Below the pieces are notes generated by a model. The model was not told the origin of the DNA and ran no database searches. It was given only the letters and a program-made list of their open reading frames with translations. Both the position numbers and the translations under genes were made by a program. From an uncultured bacterium (lineage in GTDB: Bacteria > Bacteroidota > Rhodothermia > Rhodothermales > UBA10348): 64,000 bases of DNA. The stretch lies in the NCBI GenBank assembly GCA_943788505.1, contig CALSQR010000002.1, positions 1,129,213 through 1,193,212 of the forward strand. Direction: 5' to 3'. Of this stretch, positions 8,832 through 17,323 are shown in pieces (positions within the stretch are counted from its first letter, which is position 1; every line of letters begins with the position of its first letter).

Positions 8832-9639
8832 GGTGGATATTTGGCAATGGAGTCAGTTTCCTGACACCGAATATGAATCGGTAGCCAGCAGAGGGAAACG
8901 GTCAAGGTTTTGACACCTTACGGTCAGACTTACGGCGTAAGCACTGAAAAAACGGGAGGTTATTCACGTTTTCCCAACAGAAATACGCACGAATGATCTG
9001 GCCAAACTGATGTGCGTCAATCCCGGGGTGGATGCGCGGTCTTCTCAGTCAGGCTTCGAATGCTGAAAATCTCAATATGTTGTAAACAAGTGACTTACAC
9101 CCAAAAACAGGACCATATCGAGTGGGTAAAGGTGTCGACGGCTAATTCGCCACATTATGACGAAGCGAAGCCATCTACCTCTCCATAATGGAGAAATACA
9201 CATCTTGTCCACACAAGTCAGCCAGTTCGGGCCAGCTGCTGTTTCGTCGATCAGCCGAAGATGCCTGGACATGAATCCGGGCGTTCGGAGTGGGGAGACC
9301 AACAAAACTGCAAACCATTGGTCATACTCAATTTCGGGCTCTCGGGAGAGTTCTTCTGGAGTACGCCGGCAGATCAAATGCGTTTTACCACATCTATCTC
9401 AACGCCGGGTACGATTCTAACCACTGACTACTGAAAGTTCAAGGCTTGCGGTCGGGATTTCACACAACAAAAAGCCCGCGAGCGCAAATTAGACTTCACA
9501 CGCTTTTCGGCAAGTTTGCCCCCCTCAAATCATTGCAGAATGGGAAGATGTAGCCGTATCTTAACCCTTCTGTGTCCGAATCACCTCGGGCCGCACAAGG
9601 AATAAAACAGATTGATGCCTGCCCGGTCGGGAAACCGTC
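8832..9639. other. 808-base non-coding region upstream of dnaA; possible replication origin
   Basis: No credible gene is present. Genes diverge from here: dnaA-dnaN leftwards on minus, YceD-rpmF-plsX-fab rightwards on plus, which is what an origin would show. DnaA-box-like sites are few and imperfect: TTATTCACG (8960-8968), TTGTCCACA (9205-9213) and the weaker TTTACCACA near 9384. A perfect 7+1+7 palindrome TCTCCAT-A-ATGGAGA lies at 9180-9194, and CTCTCGGGAGAG at 9339-9350. The site count is too low to be decisive; it may simply contain two promoters. Confidence 0.35.
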
Positions 9640-10137
9640 ATGCTAAAGATTGACATCCGATCATTGAAGACAGGACCTCACGAACTCGAGTTCGATGTGG
9701 ATCCTGTTGATTTGGGCCTAGAGGAACAGTCATTCCGAGACATTCATGTTTCGGCGCGATTGGACATCGACGAGCGGCACATTTTTGTTCGATTCCGGGT
9801 CACCGCAGTGGCCTCACTATTGTGCGACCGCACGTTGGTGGATTTTGACCAGCCGGTGAGGGGTTCTTATCAGGCGAACTTTGTGCCGCCCGGGGACATC
9901 GAACCAGAAAATGAGGACGATAGCCTCTTTCCGCTAACTGCGGGGCAAGAGGATATTGATCTGACCGACATAGTAAGGGACACGCTGATGCTGTCCGTGC
10001 CGATCCGAAAGATCGCGCCGGGTGCAGAGGATAAGGACATTCCCACCTCGTTCGGAGAAGCTACTGAATCGGATTTCGATCCGAGATGGGGCCCTCTGGC
10101 GAAACTCCGTCCTGACTCCGAAGAGTCCCCCGAGTAA
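9640..10137 (+). CDS. YceD/DUF177 family protein
   Basis: 165 residues. The pattern MLKIDIRSLKTGPHELEFDVD at the start, a central LLCDRTLVDFDQPV segment, and a late 'DLTDIVRDTLMLSVPIRKIAP' match the DUF177 (YceD) family, in which the segment LCxRCL precedes E-rich and 'xDLxxxVxExxxLxxP' motifs. Family members sit directly before rpmF in most bacteria, as here (32 bases away). They have been linked to large-subunit rRNA accumulation. The first Cys of the usual CxxC is present but the second is not. Confidence 0.85.
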   Translation: MLKIDIRSLKTGPHELEFDVDPVDLGLEEQSFRDIHVSARLDIDERHIFVRFRVTAVASLLCDRTLVDFDQPVRGSYQANFVPPGDIEPENEDDSLFPLTAGQEDIDLTDIVRDTLMLSVPIRKIAPGAEDKDIPTSFGEATESDFDPRWGPLAKLRPDSEESPE

Positions 10138-10168
10138 CCACAGAAACTGTTTAGGAACAGGTAGCATC

Positions 10169-10360
10169 ATGGCTAACCCGAGACGAAAGAATTCGAAGGC
10201 TCGCACACGCAAGCGCCGCACGGTCTATTACAACCGTCTGAGTGCACCCACAACAATGGAGTGCCCGAACTGCAGCGAAACCAAGCTGATGCATCGTGCG
10301 TGCCCGACCTGCGGCCACTACCGCGGCCGTGCTGTTATTGATCGCGAAATTGCCGGTTGA
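10169..10360 (+). CDS. rpmF: 50S ribosomal protein L32
   Basis: 63 residues from the ATG at 10169, starting MANPRRKNSKARTRKRRT. Four cysteines (CPNC and CPTC, separated by about 14 residues) form the zinc ribbon of the C+ type of L32. The length and the RGRAVIDREIAG tail are normal. It sits in the conserved order yceD-rpmF-plsX-fabH, where ribosome and fatty acid synthesis genes are often coexpressed. A longer open frame reaches upstream, but only this start fits the family. Confidence 0.96.
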   Translation: MANPRRKNSKARTRKRRTVYYNRLSAPTTMECPNCSETKLMHRACPTCGHYRGRAVIDREIAG

Positions 10361-10498
10361 CCGCTAGTTGTAGGCCATGATTGACCAACCTATTCAGCCG
10401 GATACCCGGGCTGTCAGGTTGGATTTGTATCTTGGCCATGCCCCGGCCGGATCTTCTATGATTCGTGACCGGTCCATCGAAATCAGCCCCCTTTCCTT

Positions 10499-11500
10499 AT
10501 GCCCACACGAATTGCCGTAGATGCAATGGGAGGCGACAACGCCCCAGGCGTCGTCGTGGAAGGTGCGGCGATGGCCCTCGCTTCAGGGGGGAATGATATA
10601 CACGTGCTGTTGACGGGTCCCGAAGATCGGATCAATCCGCTTGTCGCAGTACTGGACGAATCTGTCCGCAGCCGCATTAGCGTAGTCCACGCCCCCGATG
10701 TTATCGGGATGGATGATTCGCCGGCTACTGCGATAAAGACGAAGCAACATTCCTCGATTCATGTCGGAATGGGGCTGTGCAAGGCTCGAAAGGCCGATGC
10801 GTTTGTCTCCGCAGGAAATACTGGGGCTGTGATGGCTGGAGGCTTGTTCATTCTCGGCCGCCTGCCAGGCGTATCTCGGCCTTCCGTGATTGGTTATTTC
10901 CCTACTCTCCAAGGCACTTGCGTACTGCTCGACGTTGGTACGAACGTGGATTGTAAGCCTGAACACCTTGTGCAGTTTGCGCAGATGGGATCGGTTTACG
11001 TGAAACAGGCTATGGGTGTGGAGAATCCGACAGTCGCCCTAATGAACGTTGGCGAAGAGCCCGGCAAAGGGGACGACCTGGCAAAAGCCTCCTACGATGC
11101 GCTTAAAGAAGCCTCAGGAATCAACTTTGTGGGTAATATTGAAGGACGTGATTTGATGAGGCATGCGGCCGATGTTGTTGTATGCGATGGCTTTGTCGGA
11201 AACGTTCTGCTTAAGTACGGCGAAAGCGTGGCTGCCATTCTACCAATGATGATCGGTGCAGAGATGCAGCGACTTTCGATGCCGCCTGAGGAACAGGCCA
11301 TTGTTGGAAAAGCACTCAAAGGGGTGAAGGCCCGTTTTGACTACAAAGAGTTTGGCGGAGCACCTTTATTAGGTGTAGATGGAAACGTGCTCATCGGCCA
11401 CGGAAGTTCAAATGGGTACGCTATCAAGAACCTCATTCTAGCGGCAGACACCATGATTAAAGGTCATGTGTCGGCTACCATTGCGGAGGCTATCGGTTGA
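10499..11500 (+). CDS. plsX: Phosphate acyltransferase PlsX
   Basis: 333 residues with the family start IAVDAMGGDNAPGVVVEGA and further signatures SAGNTGAVMAGG, LLDVGTNVDCKPEHLVQFA and VVCDGFVGNVLLK. PlsX converts acyl-ACP and phosphate to acyl-phosphate, the first step of the PlsX/PlsY route to phosphatidic acid, at the inner face of the membrane. It lies between rpmF and fabH as in many bacteria. No defects are visible. Confidence 0.97.
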   Translation: MPTRIAVDAMGGDNAPGVVVEGAAMALASGGNDIHVLLTGPEDRINPLVAVLDESVRSRISVVHAPDVIGMDDSPATAIKTKQHSSIHVGMGLCKARKADAFVSAGNTGAVMAGGLFILGRLPGVSRPSVIGYFPTLQGTCVLLDVGTNVDCKPEHLVQFAQMGSVYVKQAMGVENPTVALMNVGEEPGKGDDLAKASYDALKEASGINFVGNIEGRDLMRHAADVVVCDGFVGNVLLKYGESVAAILPMMIGAEMQRLSMPPEEQAIVGKALKGVKARFDYKEFGGAPLLGVDGNVLIGHGSSNGYAIKNLILAADTMIKGHVSATIAEAIG

Positions 11501-11588
11501 GGGCATGCTTATGCTGTCACTATCGATTCGCCTCTTCTAGCCGGTTTTATCGCCGGTTCGCACGAAGTAGAACCACCAAATAAACCTC

Positions 11589-12593
11589 ATGGACAACGTA
11601 CGAGCTGCCATCACTGCGGTCGGTCACTATCTCCCAGAAGATATCTTGACCAACGCTGATTTAGAGAAAATGGTAGACACGTCGGATGAATGGATCCTGT
11701 CTCGAACAGGGATCCGCGAGCGGCGTATTCTCAAAGATCCTACGAAAGCGACGTCGTTCATGGCGACCAATGCGGCCTTGGAACTGATCCAGAAGCGAGG
11801 CCTAAACCCGGAAGAGATCGACCTGATCATCGTTGCCACGGTAACGCCTGACATGTTCTTTCCTGCCACGGGCTGTATTGTTGCTGCACAAATCGGAGCC
11901 ACAAATGCGTGGGCGTACGATATTTCAGCGGCTTGCTCAGGTTTCCTGTTTGCGCTTTCGACAGGTGCACGCTTTATCGAATCTGGCAAGCACAAGAAGG
12001 TCCTGGTTATCGGTGCAGACAAAATGAGTAGCATCGTAGACTATACCGATCGCACAACATGTGTGCTTTTCGGCGATGGCGCCGGGTGTGTTCTCCTTGA
12101 AGCAGACTCTGAGGGGTATGGTATTCAGGATTCAATTGAACACTCGGATGGGTCGATGTGGGACGCATTGTGCATGCTGGGCGGAGGAAGTCTTCACCCT
12201 CCTTCACCTATCACGCTAGAAAAAAGACTACACCACCTGCACCAGGAAGGACCGCCAGTTTTCAAAGCGGCCGTCAAAGGGATGGCAGATGTTGCTGCAG
12301 ATGTGATGGAGCGTAACAACCTGACTGGTGACGATGTGAGATTCCTCGTCCCCCATCAAGCCAATCTGCGCATTATCGATGCGACAGCCCGTCGTATGGG
12401 TGTGACCATGGATAAGGTGATGCTCAATATTGAGCGTTACGGAAACACGACTGCCGGCACCATTCCTCTCTGTCTAGCGGATTGGGAGTCCAAATTGCGC
12501 AAAGGCGACAACTTGGTCTTGGCAGCTTTTGGCGGCGGATTTACCTGGGGAGCGTCCTGGGTCAAATGGGCCTATGATGGAGATGGAAATTGA
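11589..12593 (+). CDS. fabH: Beta-ketoacyl-ACP synthase III
   Basis: 334 residues. The active-site Cys is in [11 protein letters not shown] (about residue 116), the His in PHQANLRI and the Asn in [11 protein letters not shown], giving the complete Cys-His-Asn triad. FabH condenses acetyl-CoA with malonyl-ACP and starts fatty acid synthesis. It is 88 bases after plsX and its end is 14 bases before the preferred fabD start. Family length and motifs are normal. Confidence 0.97.
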   Translation: MDNVRAAITAVGHYLPEDILTNADLEKMVDTSDEWILSRTGIRERRILKDPTKATSFMATNAALELIQKRGLNPEEIDLIIVATVTPDMFFPATGCIVAAQIGATNAWAYDISAACSGFLFALSTGARFIESGKHKKVLVIGADKMSSIVDYTDRTTCVLFGDGAGCVLLEADSEGYGIQDSIEHSDGSMWDALCMLGGGSLHPPSPITLEKRLHHLHQEGPPVFKAAVKGMADVAADVMERNNLTGDDVRFLVPHQANLRIIDATARRMGVTMDKVMLNIERYGNTTAGTIPLCLADWESKLRKGDNLVLAAFGGGFTWGASWVKWAYDGDGN

Positions 12594-12607
12594 GCTTGAA
12601 TGATCCA

Positions 12608-13549
12608 ATGAAAACAGCATTTGTATTTCCTGGACAGGGATCCCAAGTCGTTGGCATGGCCTTCGACCTTTTTGACGGCAATGAAGCTGCTCGCAGTGTC
12701 ATTGAACGTGCTGACACGGTCCTAGAGATGTCCCTGGCGGATATCATGTTTGGATCGGGAGATCCAGAACAAGCCGATACGGACAAGGCGATTCTAACAC
12801 AGACGCAGAACACGCAACCGGCTCTTTTCGTGCACTCGATGGCGGTGATGTCTGCATTACCAAAATCAGCCAGCCGACCAGACATGGTCGCAGGGCACAG
12901 CCTAGGAGAGTACACTGCCTTGGCAGCAGCTGGAGCGATTTCATTCGAAGATGGTCTTCGCACAGTCAGATTGCGCGGGGAGCTAATGGCACAAGCTGGC
13001 GACATTCGCCCAGGGACCATGGCAGCAATTCTCGGTATGGAAGACGCTGATGTGGAAACGCTATGTGCTGACGCAGCTCAAGGGGGCGTGGTCCAACCAG
13101 CCAACTTTAACTCTCCTGGACAAGTTGTTATTTCTGGTGATGTGGAAGCTGTACAGCGAGCCATCGACATGGCGCCGGAACGAGGAGCGCGGCGAGCGCT
13201 GGCTCTACCGGTATCGGGTGCCTTTCATTCGCCGCTGATGGATTTTGCTACAGAAGGACTTGCGGAAGCGCTCGCCGCGCTGGATATCCGCCGCCCATCG
13301 TGCCCTGTCATCTTGAACGTAACAGCCGAGCCTACAACAGAGCCCGACGAGATTCGCCGGCGACTTGTTGAGCAACTCACAGCGCCGGTTCGCTGGTCAC
13401 AATCTTTGATTGCGATGCAGACAGCCGGCGCCTCGAGCTTTGTTGAAATAGGCGCTGGAAAAGTACTTTCTGGCCTTGTAAAAAGGACTCTAGGCCGAGA
13501 TGTAGAAACACAGTCATACGCCGGCCTATCTGATTTGGAAACCAATTGA
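12608..13549 (+). CDS. fabD: Malonyl-CoA:ACP transacylase
   Basis: 313 residues from the ATG at 12608 (MKTAFVFPGQGSQ). An in-frame TTG at 12590 that overlaps fabH is less likely. The nucleophile Ser is in GHSLGEYTALAAAGA and the catalytic His in PVSGAFHSPLM. FabD loads malonyl units on ACP. The gene is tightly packed between fabH and fabG, supporting one operon. Confidence 0.96.
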   Translation: MKTAFVFPGQGSQVVGMAFDLFDGNEAARSVIERADTVLEMSLADIMFGSGDPEQADTDKAILTQTQNTQPALFVHSMAVMSALPKSASRPDMVAGHSLGEYTALAAAGAISFEDGLRTVRLRGELMAQAGDIRPGTMAAILGMEDADVETLCADAAQGGVVQPANFNSPGQVVISGDVEAVQRAIDMAPERGARRALALPVSGAFHSPLMDFATEGLAEALAALDIRRPSCPVILNVTAEPTTEPDEIRRRLVEQLTAPVRWSQSLIAMQTAGASSFVEIGAGKVLSGLVKRTLGRDVETQSYAGLSDLETN

Positions 13550-13560
13550 CGCATCGACCT

Positions 13561-14310
13561 ATGTCCATGAAATTCACTGATAAAAACGTTCTTGTCACCG
13601 GAGGTACCCGGGGCATTGGAAAGGCCATTGTAGAGCAGTTTGCTGCTGCAGGCGCCAATGTGGCGTTCACATATCGTAGCTCTTCAGACGAGGCGAATGC
13701 GCTCGTCAAGCAACTTGAGAGTAATGGTCGAAAAGCAAAGGCGTTCCAAGCCGATGCAGCCGACTATGCAGCAGCAGAAGCTGCGGTAGGTGAGATTGTC
13801 TCTGAGTGGGGAAGCATTGATATTATTGTCAACAACGCAGGTATCACCAGGGATAACTTGATGCTACGCATGAGCGAAGACGATTTTGATGCGGTTGTTG
13901 GCACGAACCTAAAGAGTGTTTTTAACTACTCGAAGGCAGCCTATCGTCCCATGATGCGTCAGCGTAAGGGTCGGATTGTAAATCTCTCTTCAGTGGTCGG
14001 CGTAATGGGTAACGCGGGTCAGACGAACTATGCAGCCTCTAAGGCTGGAATTATCGGTTTCTCCAAGAGCTTAGCAAAGGAATTGGGAGCCCGGGGCGTT
14101 ACCGTGAATGTGGTTGCTCCTGGCTATGTCGAAACGGATATGACCAGTACCTTGTCGGATGCTGCACGCGAAGCTATGCTGGGCTCTGTTCCAGCCGGGC
14201 GACCAGCTTCACCCGACGACATTGCTTCGGCAGTGCTTTTTTTGGCCTCTGATGAGGCCTCTTATATCACGGGACACGTTTTACACGTGGATGGTGGCTT
14301 GGCCATGTAG
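13561..14310 (+). CDS. fabG: 3-oxoacyl-ACP reductase
   Basis: 249 residues from the ATG at 13561; the ATG at 13567 is nearly as good and an upstream TTG is unlikely. It is an SDR with the NADP-binding TGGTRGIGKAI, the structural NNAG, catalytic Ser in NLSSVVG and the YxxxK motif YAASKAG. It reduces 3-ketoacyl-ACP in fatty acid elongation. The acpP and fabF genes that often follow fabG are absent; a helicase gene comes next. Confidence 0.93.
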   Translation: MSMKFTDKNVLVTGGTRGIGKAIVEQFAAAGANVAFTYRSSSDEANALVKQLESNGRKAKAFQADAADYAAAEAAVGEIVSEWGSIDIIVNNAGITRDNLMLRMSEDDFDAVVGTNLKSVFNYSKAAYRPMMRQRKGRIVNLSSVVGVMGNAGQTNYAASKAGIIGFSKSLAKELGARGVTVNVVAPGYVETDMTSTLSDAAREAMLGSVPAGRPASPDDIASAVLFLASDEASYITGHVLHVDGGLAM

Positions 14311-14375
14311 GCTAGTCCTCACTGCTGCAGTGTCTCGTTAGTGCAGGTAGAACCCTGCTTGTATAGAACAAATTT

Positions 14376-15911
14376 ATGTCAGAAGGCCACAGAAAGAGTT
14401 ACATAACCGGGATTGATCTTACGTCTCGGGCACAGGCTGAACGAAGCGAGGCCTCGGCCCGCAATGAGTTTACTGAGCCGGATCCTCCGTTGCCGTCAGC
14501 AACAGTTGATACGCTACCAGATCACTTACGAACGGCCGTCGAGTCCATTGGCTGGACCAAGCTGATGCCGGTTCAGGAAAAATCGATCCCTTATCTACTC
14601 GCTGGCCGTGATATGATCGTGCAGTCTCGCACGGGGTCGGGAAAGACGGGCGGATTTCTTTTGCCCCTCTTCAATCTTTTAGATGAGACAAGCAAAACGG
14701 CGCAAGCGCTGGTTCTTTCTCCGACAAGGGAGCTGGCCAAACAGATCCACGACGAGTTCGACAAGCTTCGTGGCGATCATCCGTTTTCAAGTGTCGTGAT
14801 CTACGGTGGTGTCAAGTATGAGCCCCAGATCAAGGCGCTTCGTGATGGAGCCCAAGTCATTATTGGCACGCCTGGTCGAATTCTAGACCACATCCAACAG
14901 GGTCGACTAGTTCTGGATGATCTTCGGATGATGGTCTTTGACGAAGCGGATGAGATGTTGTCTATGGGTTTTTATCCAGACATGCTCAAACTGGAGCGGT
15001 ATCTCCCCAAGAATCGGCAGTCGTGCATGTTCAGCGCTACCATGCCAAAACGGGTGCGGTATCTCTCGACACGCTTCCTCAATGATCCTGGTTTTCTGTC
15101 GTTGAGCAGCGGCAATGTCAGTGTTGATGCCATTGAGCATCGGTTCTACCGGGTCGACCGAATGAGCAAGGATCGGGTACTAGCTCGCTTGATCGAGATG
15201 GAGAACCCAGACTCCGCCATCATTTTTGCTAACACCAAACGCGATGTCGAATACCTGGGGCAGTTTCTCAAGAACTATGGATTTGATGCTGACAGCATCT
15301 CTGGAGACCTCTCCCAGAAGGCCCGCGAAAAAGTGATGCAAAAAATCCGGGATAACCGGCTTCGATTCCTAGTCGCGACAGACGTTGCGGCCCGTGGTAT
15401 CGACATCACGGATCTGAGCCATGTCATTATGTATGACATTCCACAAGATCCTGAATATTATGTCCACCGCGCAGGAAGGACGGCCCGTGCCGGCAAGACC
15501 GGAACGGCCATTGTCCTGATCTCCATCGAAGAACAACGAACCCTGCTGGCCATCGGTCAGCGCTACTCGATTCCTATGACACAGCACGATGTACCTAACG
15601 ATGACGACGTAGCCCGTCGCGTAACAGAACGACTCACTGTTGTCTTGGAATCTTCCTTCCGGGATCGCTCAAACCTAGAAAAGGAACGTGCTCAGCGCTT
15701 TCTCTCTCTCGTCAATGAGCTCTCCAGTGAAGAACCAGAATTGCTGGCTATGCTACTCGACGATCTCTATCACAAATCTCTTCATCACACATCGGGTTCA
15801 AGCTCCCAAGAGCGTGATGATCGCTCGGGAGATGACACTCATTTTTCTGACGAAGAAGAAGCAGAAAGGGGAGAACGGAGTCGGGGGCGCGACCACGGCC
15901 GCCGTCGGTAA
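14376..15911 (+). CDS. DEAD-box ATP-dependent RNA helicase
   Basis: 511 residues. All core motifs are present: Q motif (GWTKLMPVQEKSIP), Walker A SRTGSGKT, PTRELAKQ, GTPGRILDH, FDEADEMLS, SAT, then IIFANTKRDVEYL, ATDVAARGIDI and HRAGRTARAG in the second RecA domain. The last 40 residues are Asp/Glu/Arg-rich (DEEEAERGERSRGRDHGRRR), an RGG-like RNA-binding tail. Family members remodel rRNA or mRNA. It stands 65 bases after fabG. The subfamily (CsdA/RhlE/CshA) cannot be fixed from motifs alone. Confidence 0.93.
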   Translation: MSEGHRKSYITGIDLTSRAQAERSEASARNEFTEPDPPLPSATVDTLPDHLRTAVESIGWTKLMPVQEKSIPYLLAGRDMIVQSRTGSGKTGGFLLPLFNLLDETSKTAQALVLSPTRELAKQIHDEFDKLRGDHPFSSVVIYGGVKYEPQIKALRDGAQVIIGTPGRILDHIQQGRLVLDDLRMMVFDEADEMLSMGFYPDMLKLERYLPKNRQSCMFSATMPKRVRYLSTRFLNDPGFLSLSSGNVSVDAIEHRFYRVDRMSKDRVLARLIEMENPDSAIIFANTKRDVEYLGQFLKNYGFDADSISGDLSQKAREKVMQKIRDNRLRFLVATDVAARGIDITDLSHVIMYDIPQDPEYYVHRAGRTARAGKTGTAIVLISIEEQRTLLAIGQRYSIPMTQHDVPNDDDVARRVTERLTVVLESSFRDRSNLEKERAQRFLSLVNELSSEEPELLAMLLDDLYHKSLHHTSGSSSQERDDRSGDDTHFSDEEEAERGERSRGRDHGRRR

Positions 15912-15994
15912 TCCTTGGCGGAATTGATGATCTGTCCCCTCTATTTTAGCGATGGGCCTTTTTTGTCCCAGGATCTTTCAACCCGGATGTACGA

Positions 15995-17230
15995 ATGAAT
16001 ATGAAGCGTTTGGCCGGTTTCCTGCTTTTCAGCATAATGCTGACAGGAACCGCTCTCTCTCAGGAGTCCCCCGTAATGGTGGGAGACATTTCCGTCAGCG
16101 GTGATGATTACCGCATTTACCGTTCCGACGGTACACCGTCTTCCCTCGCAGAAATTCGCGCCGCGTTGGGCGATTACGATGTAGTGTTTGTCGGGGAATT
16201 GCATAATGACCCCGTATCGCACGCCATCGAGCAAGAAGTCCTTCGAGGATGGTACGCGGCGCACGGAAGTGCAGCGGCGCTAAGTATGGAGATGTTTGCC
16301 CGGGATGTGCAGTACATCGTGGATGAGTATCTCGGTGGATTCATCACAGAAGCGCACTTCCAGCAGGCTAGTAGTCCGTGGAGCAACTACGAAACCGACT
16401 ATAAGCCGCTTGTCGAGTTTGCCCGAGAAAACGATCTGGCCGTGATCGCCGCCAACGCTCCGCGTCGTTACGCAAACATGGTTACCCGATTCGGTCGTCC
16501 AGCTCTCGGAATGTTGTCGGATCAGGCGAAGTCATTCGTAGCTCCTCTGCCATATGGATCAGCATCGGCACGCTATACTGAGCAGTGGAATGCTGTTATG
16601 GCAGAGGCCATGGCTTCCATGACGGCGGAAATGGAAGAAGCTAATCCGGCTCCGGAAGGTGAGATGGACCACGCTGCCATGCACGAAGCCCACCACGGCG
16701 AAGGCTCGGAAATGGAGCATGGTGAAATGGAACACGGCGAAGGCGAAATGGACCACGCTGCCATGCAAGAAGCCCACCACGGCGAGGGCTCGGAAATGGA
16801 GCACGGTGACATGGAGCACGGTGACATGGAGCACGGTGAGATGGAACACGGTGCAGGCAAGGAGATGCCAGATGATGCTGATCATCAGCGCGCAACCACC
16901 GCACCAGCTCAGCCGGAACACGGTGGCGGATCGATGTTGGATGCTCAGTCCTTGTGGGACGCTACCATGGCATGGTCAATTGCAGAGCATCTGACAAAGC
17001 GCCCTGGTTCGAAAGTGGCTCACATGGTTGGCGGTTTCCATTCTGAAACCGGAACTGGTACCCCGGAGCATTTACTACGGTATCGCCCAGGCACAAGCAT
17101 ATTAATCGTTTCGGTGCAGAGCGTAGAAGATCCAACTACCTTCGATAGCGAAGAGCACACAGGATTGGGAGACTTTGTGGTGCTAGGAAGTGCTTCCTTG
17201 CCTCGCACGTATGAGACCCGCGAGAGGTAA
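15995..17230 (+). CDS. ChaN-family (haem-binding uptake, Tiki superfamily) exported protein with His/Met-rich insert
   Basis: 411 residues. Residues 1-23 are a signal peptide (MKRLAGFLLFSIMLTGTALS). The ChaN-type domain starts with DYDVVFVGELHNDPVSHAIEQ, followed by SMEMFARDVQ and SPWSNYETDYKPLVEFAREN. It resumes with a segment ending VAHMVGGFHSETGTGTPEHL. Between about 220 and 290 a low-complexity insert repeats MDHAAM, HH and EHG(D/E)M units, about 13 His and 10 Met. Family members are haem or iron handling proteins of the envelope; the insert looks like a copper or other soft-metal binding loop, by analogy with Met/His-rich copper proteins. Export to the periplasm or outer membrane is expected. 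Confidence 0.8.
   Translation: MNMKRLAGFLLFSIMLTGTALSQESPVMVGDISVSGDDYRIYRSDGTPSSLAEIRAALGDYDVVFVGELHNDPVSHAIEQEVLRGWYAAHGSAAALSMEMFARDVQYIVDEYLGGFITEAHFQQASSPWSNYETDYKPLVEFARENDLAVIAANAPRRYANMVTRFGRPALGMLSDQAKSFVAPLPYGSASARYTEQWNAVMAEAMASMTAEMEEANPAPEGEMDHAAMHEAHHGEGSEMEHGEMEHGEGEMDHAAMQEAHHGEGSEMEHGDMEHGDMEHGEMEHGAGKEMPDDADHQRATTAPAQPEHGGGSMLDAQSLWDATMAWSIAEHLTKRPGSKVAHMVGGFHSETGTGTPEHLLRYRPGTSILIVSVQSVEDPTTFDSEEHTGLGDFVVLGSASLPRTYETRER
16661..16855 (+). repeat. In-frame tandem repeats encoding the His/Met-rich insert
   Basis: An 84-base unit starting at 16661 (GAGATGGACC...) is repeated almost identically from 16745, followed by four 15-base units that encode EHG(D/E)M up to about 16855. 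The periods are multiples of three, so length changes keep the frame. This pattern fits growth by slippage or unequal crossover inside the ChaN-like gene. Confidence 0.85.
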
Positions 17231-17323
17231 TACACCGCTTGCACATCAATAAGTGTCCGGCTTGATGCCCGGTGTTGATCGGGAAGTATGCTGGATTCAA
17301 CTCGCATTAACCCTACCATTGTC

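Noticed and set aside
9072-9420. Frames of about 100 (minus) and 87 (plus) codons upstream of dnaA
   Set aside because: They overlap each other, have random-looking composition and lie in the probable control or origin region.
16559-16994. Several overlapping frames on both strands in the ChaN-like gene
   Set aside because: They are shadows of the 84-bp and 15-bp repeats and show no family features.
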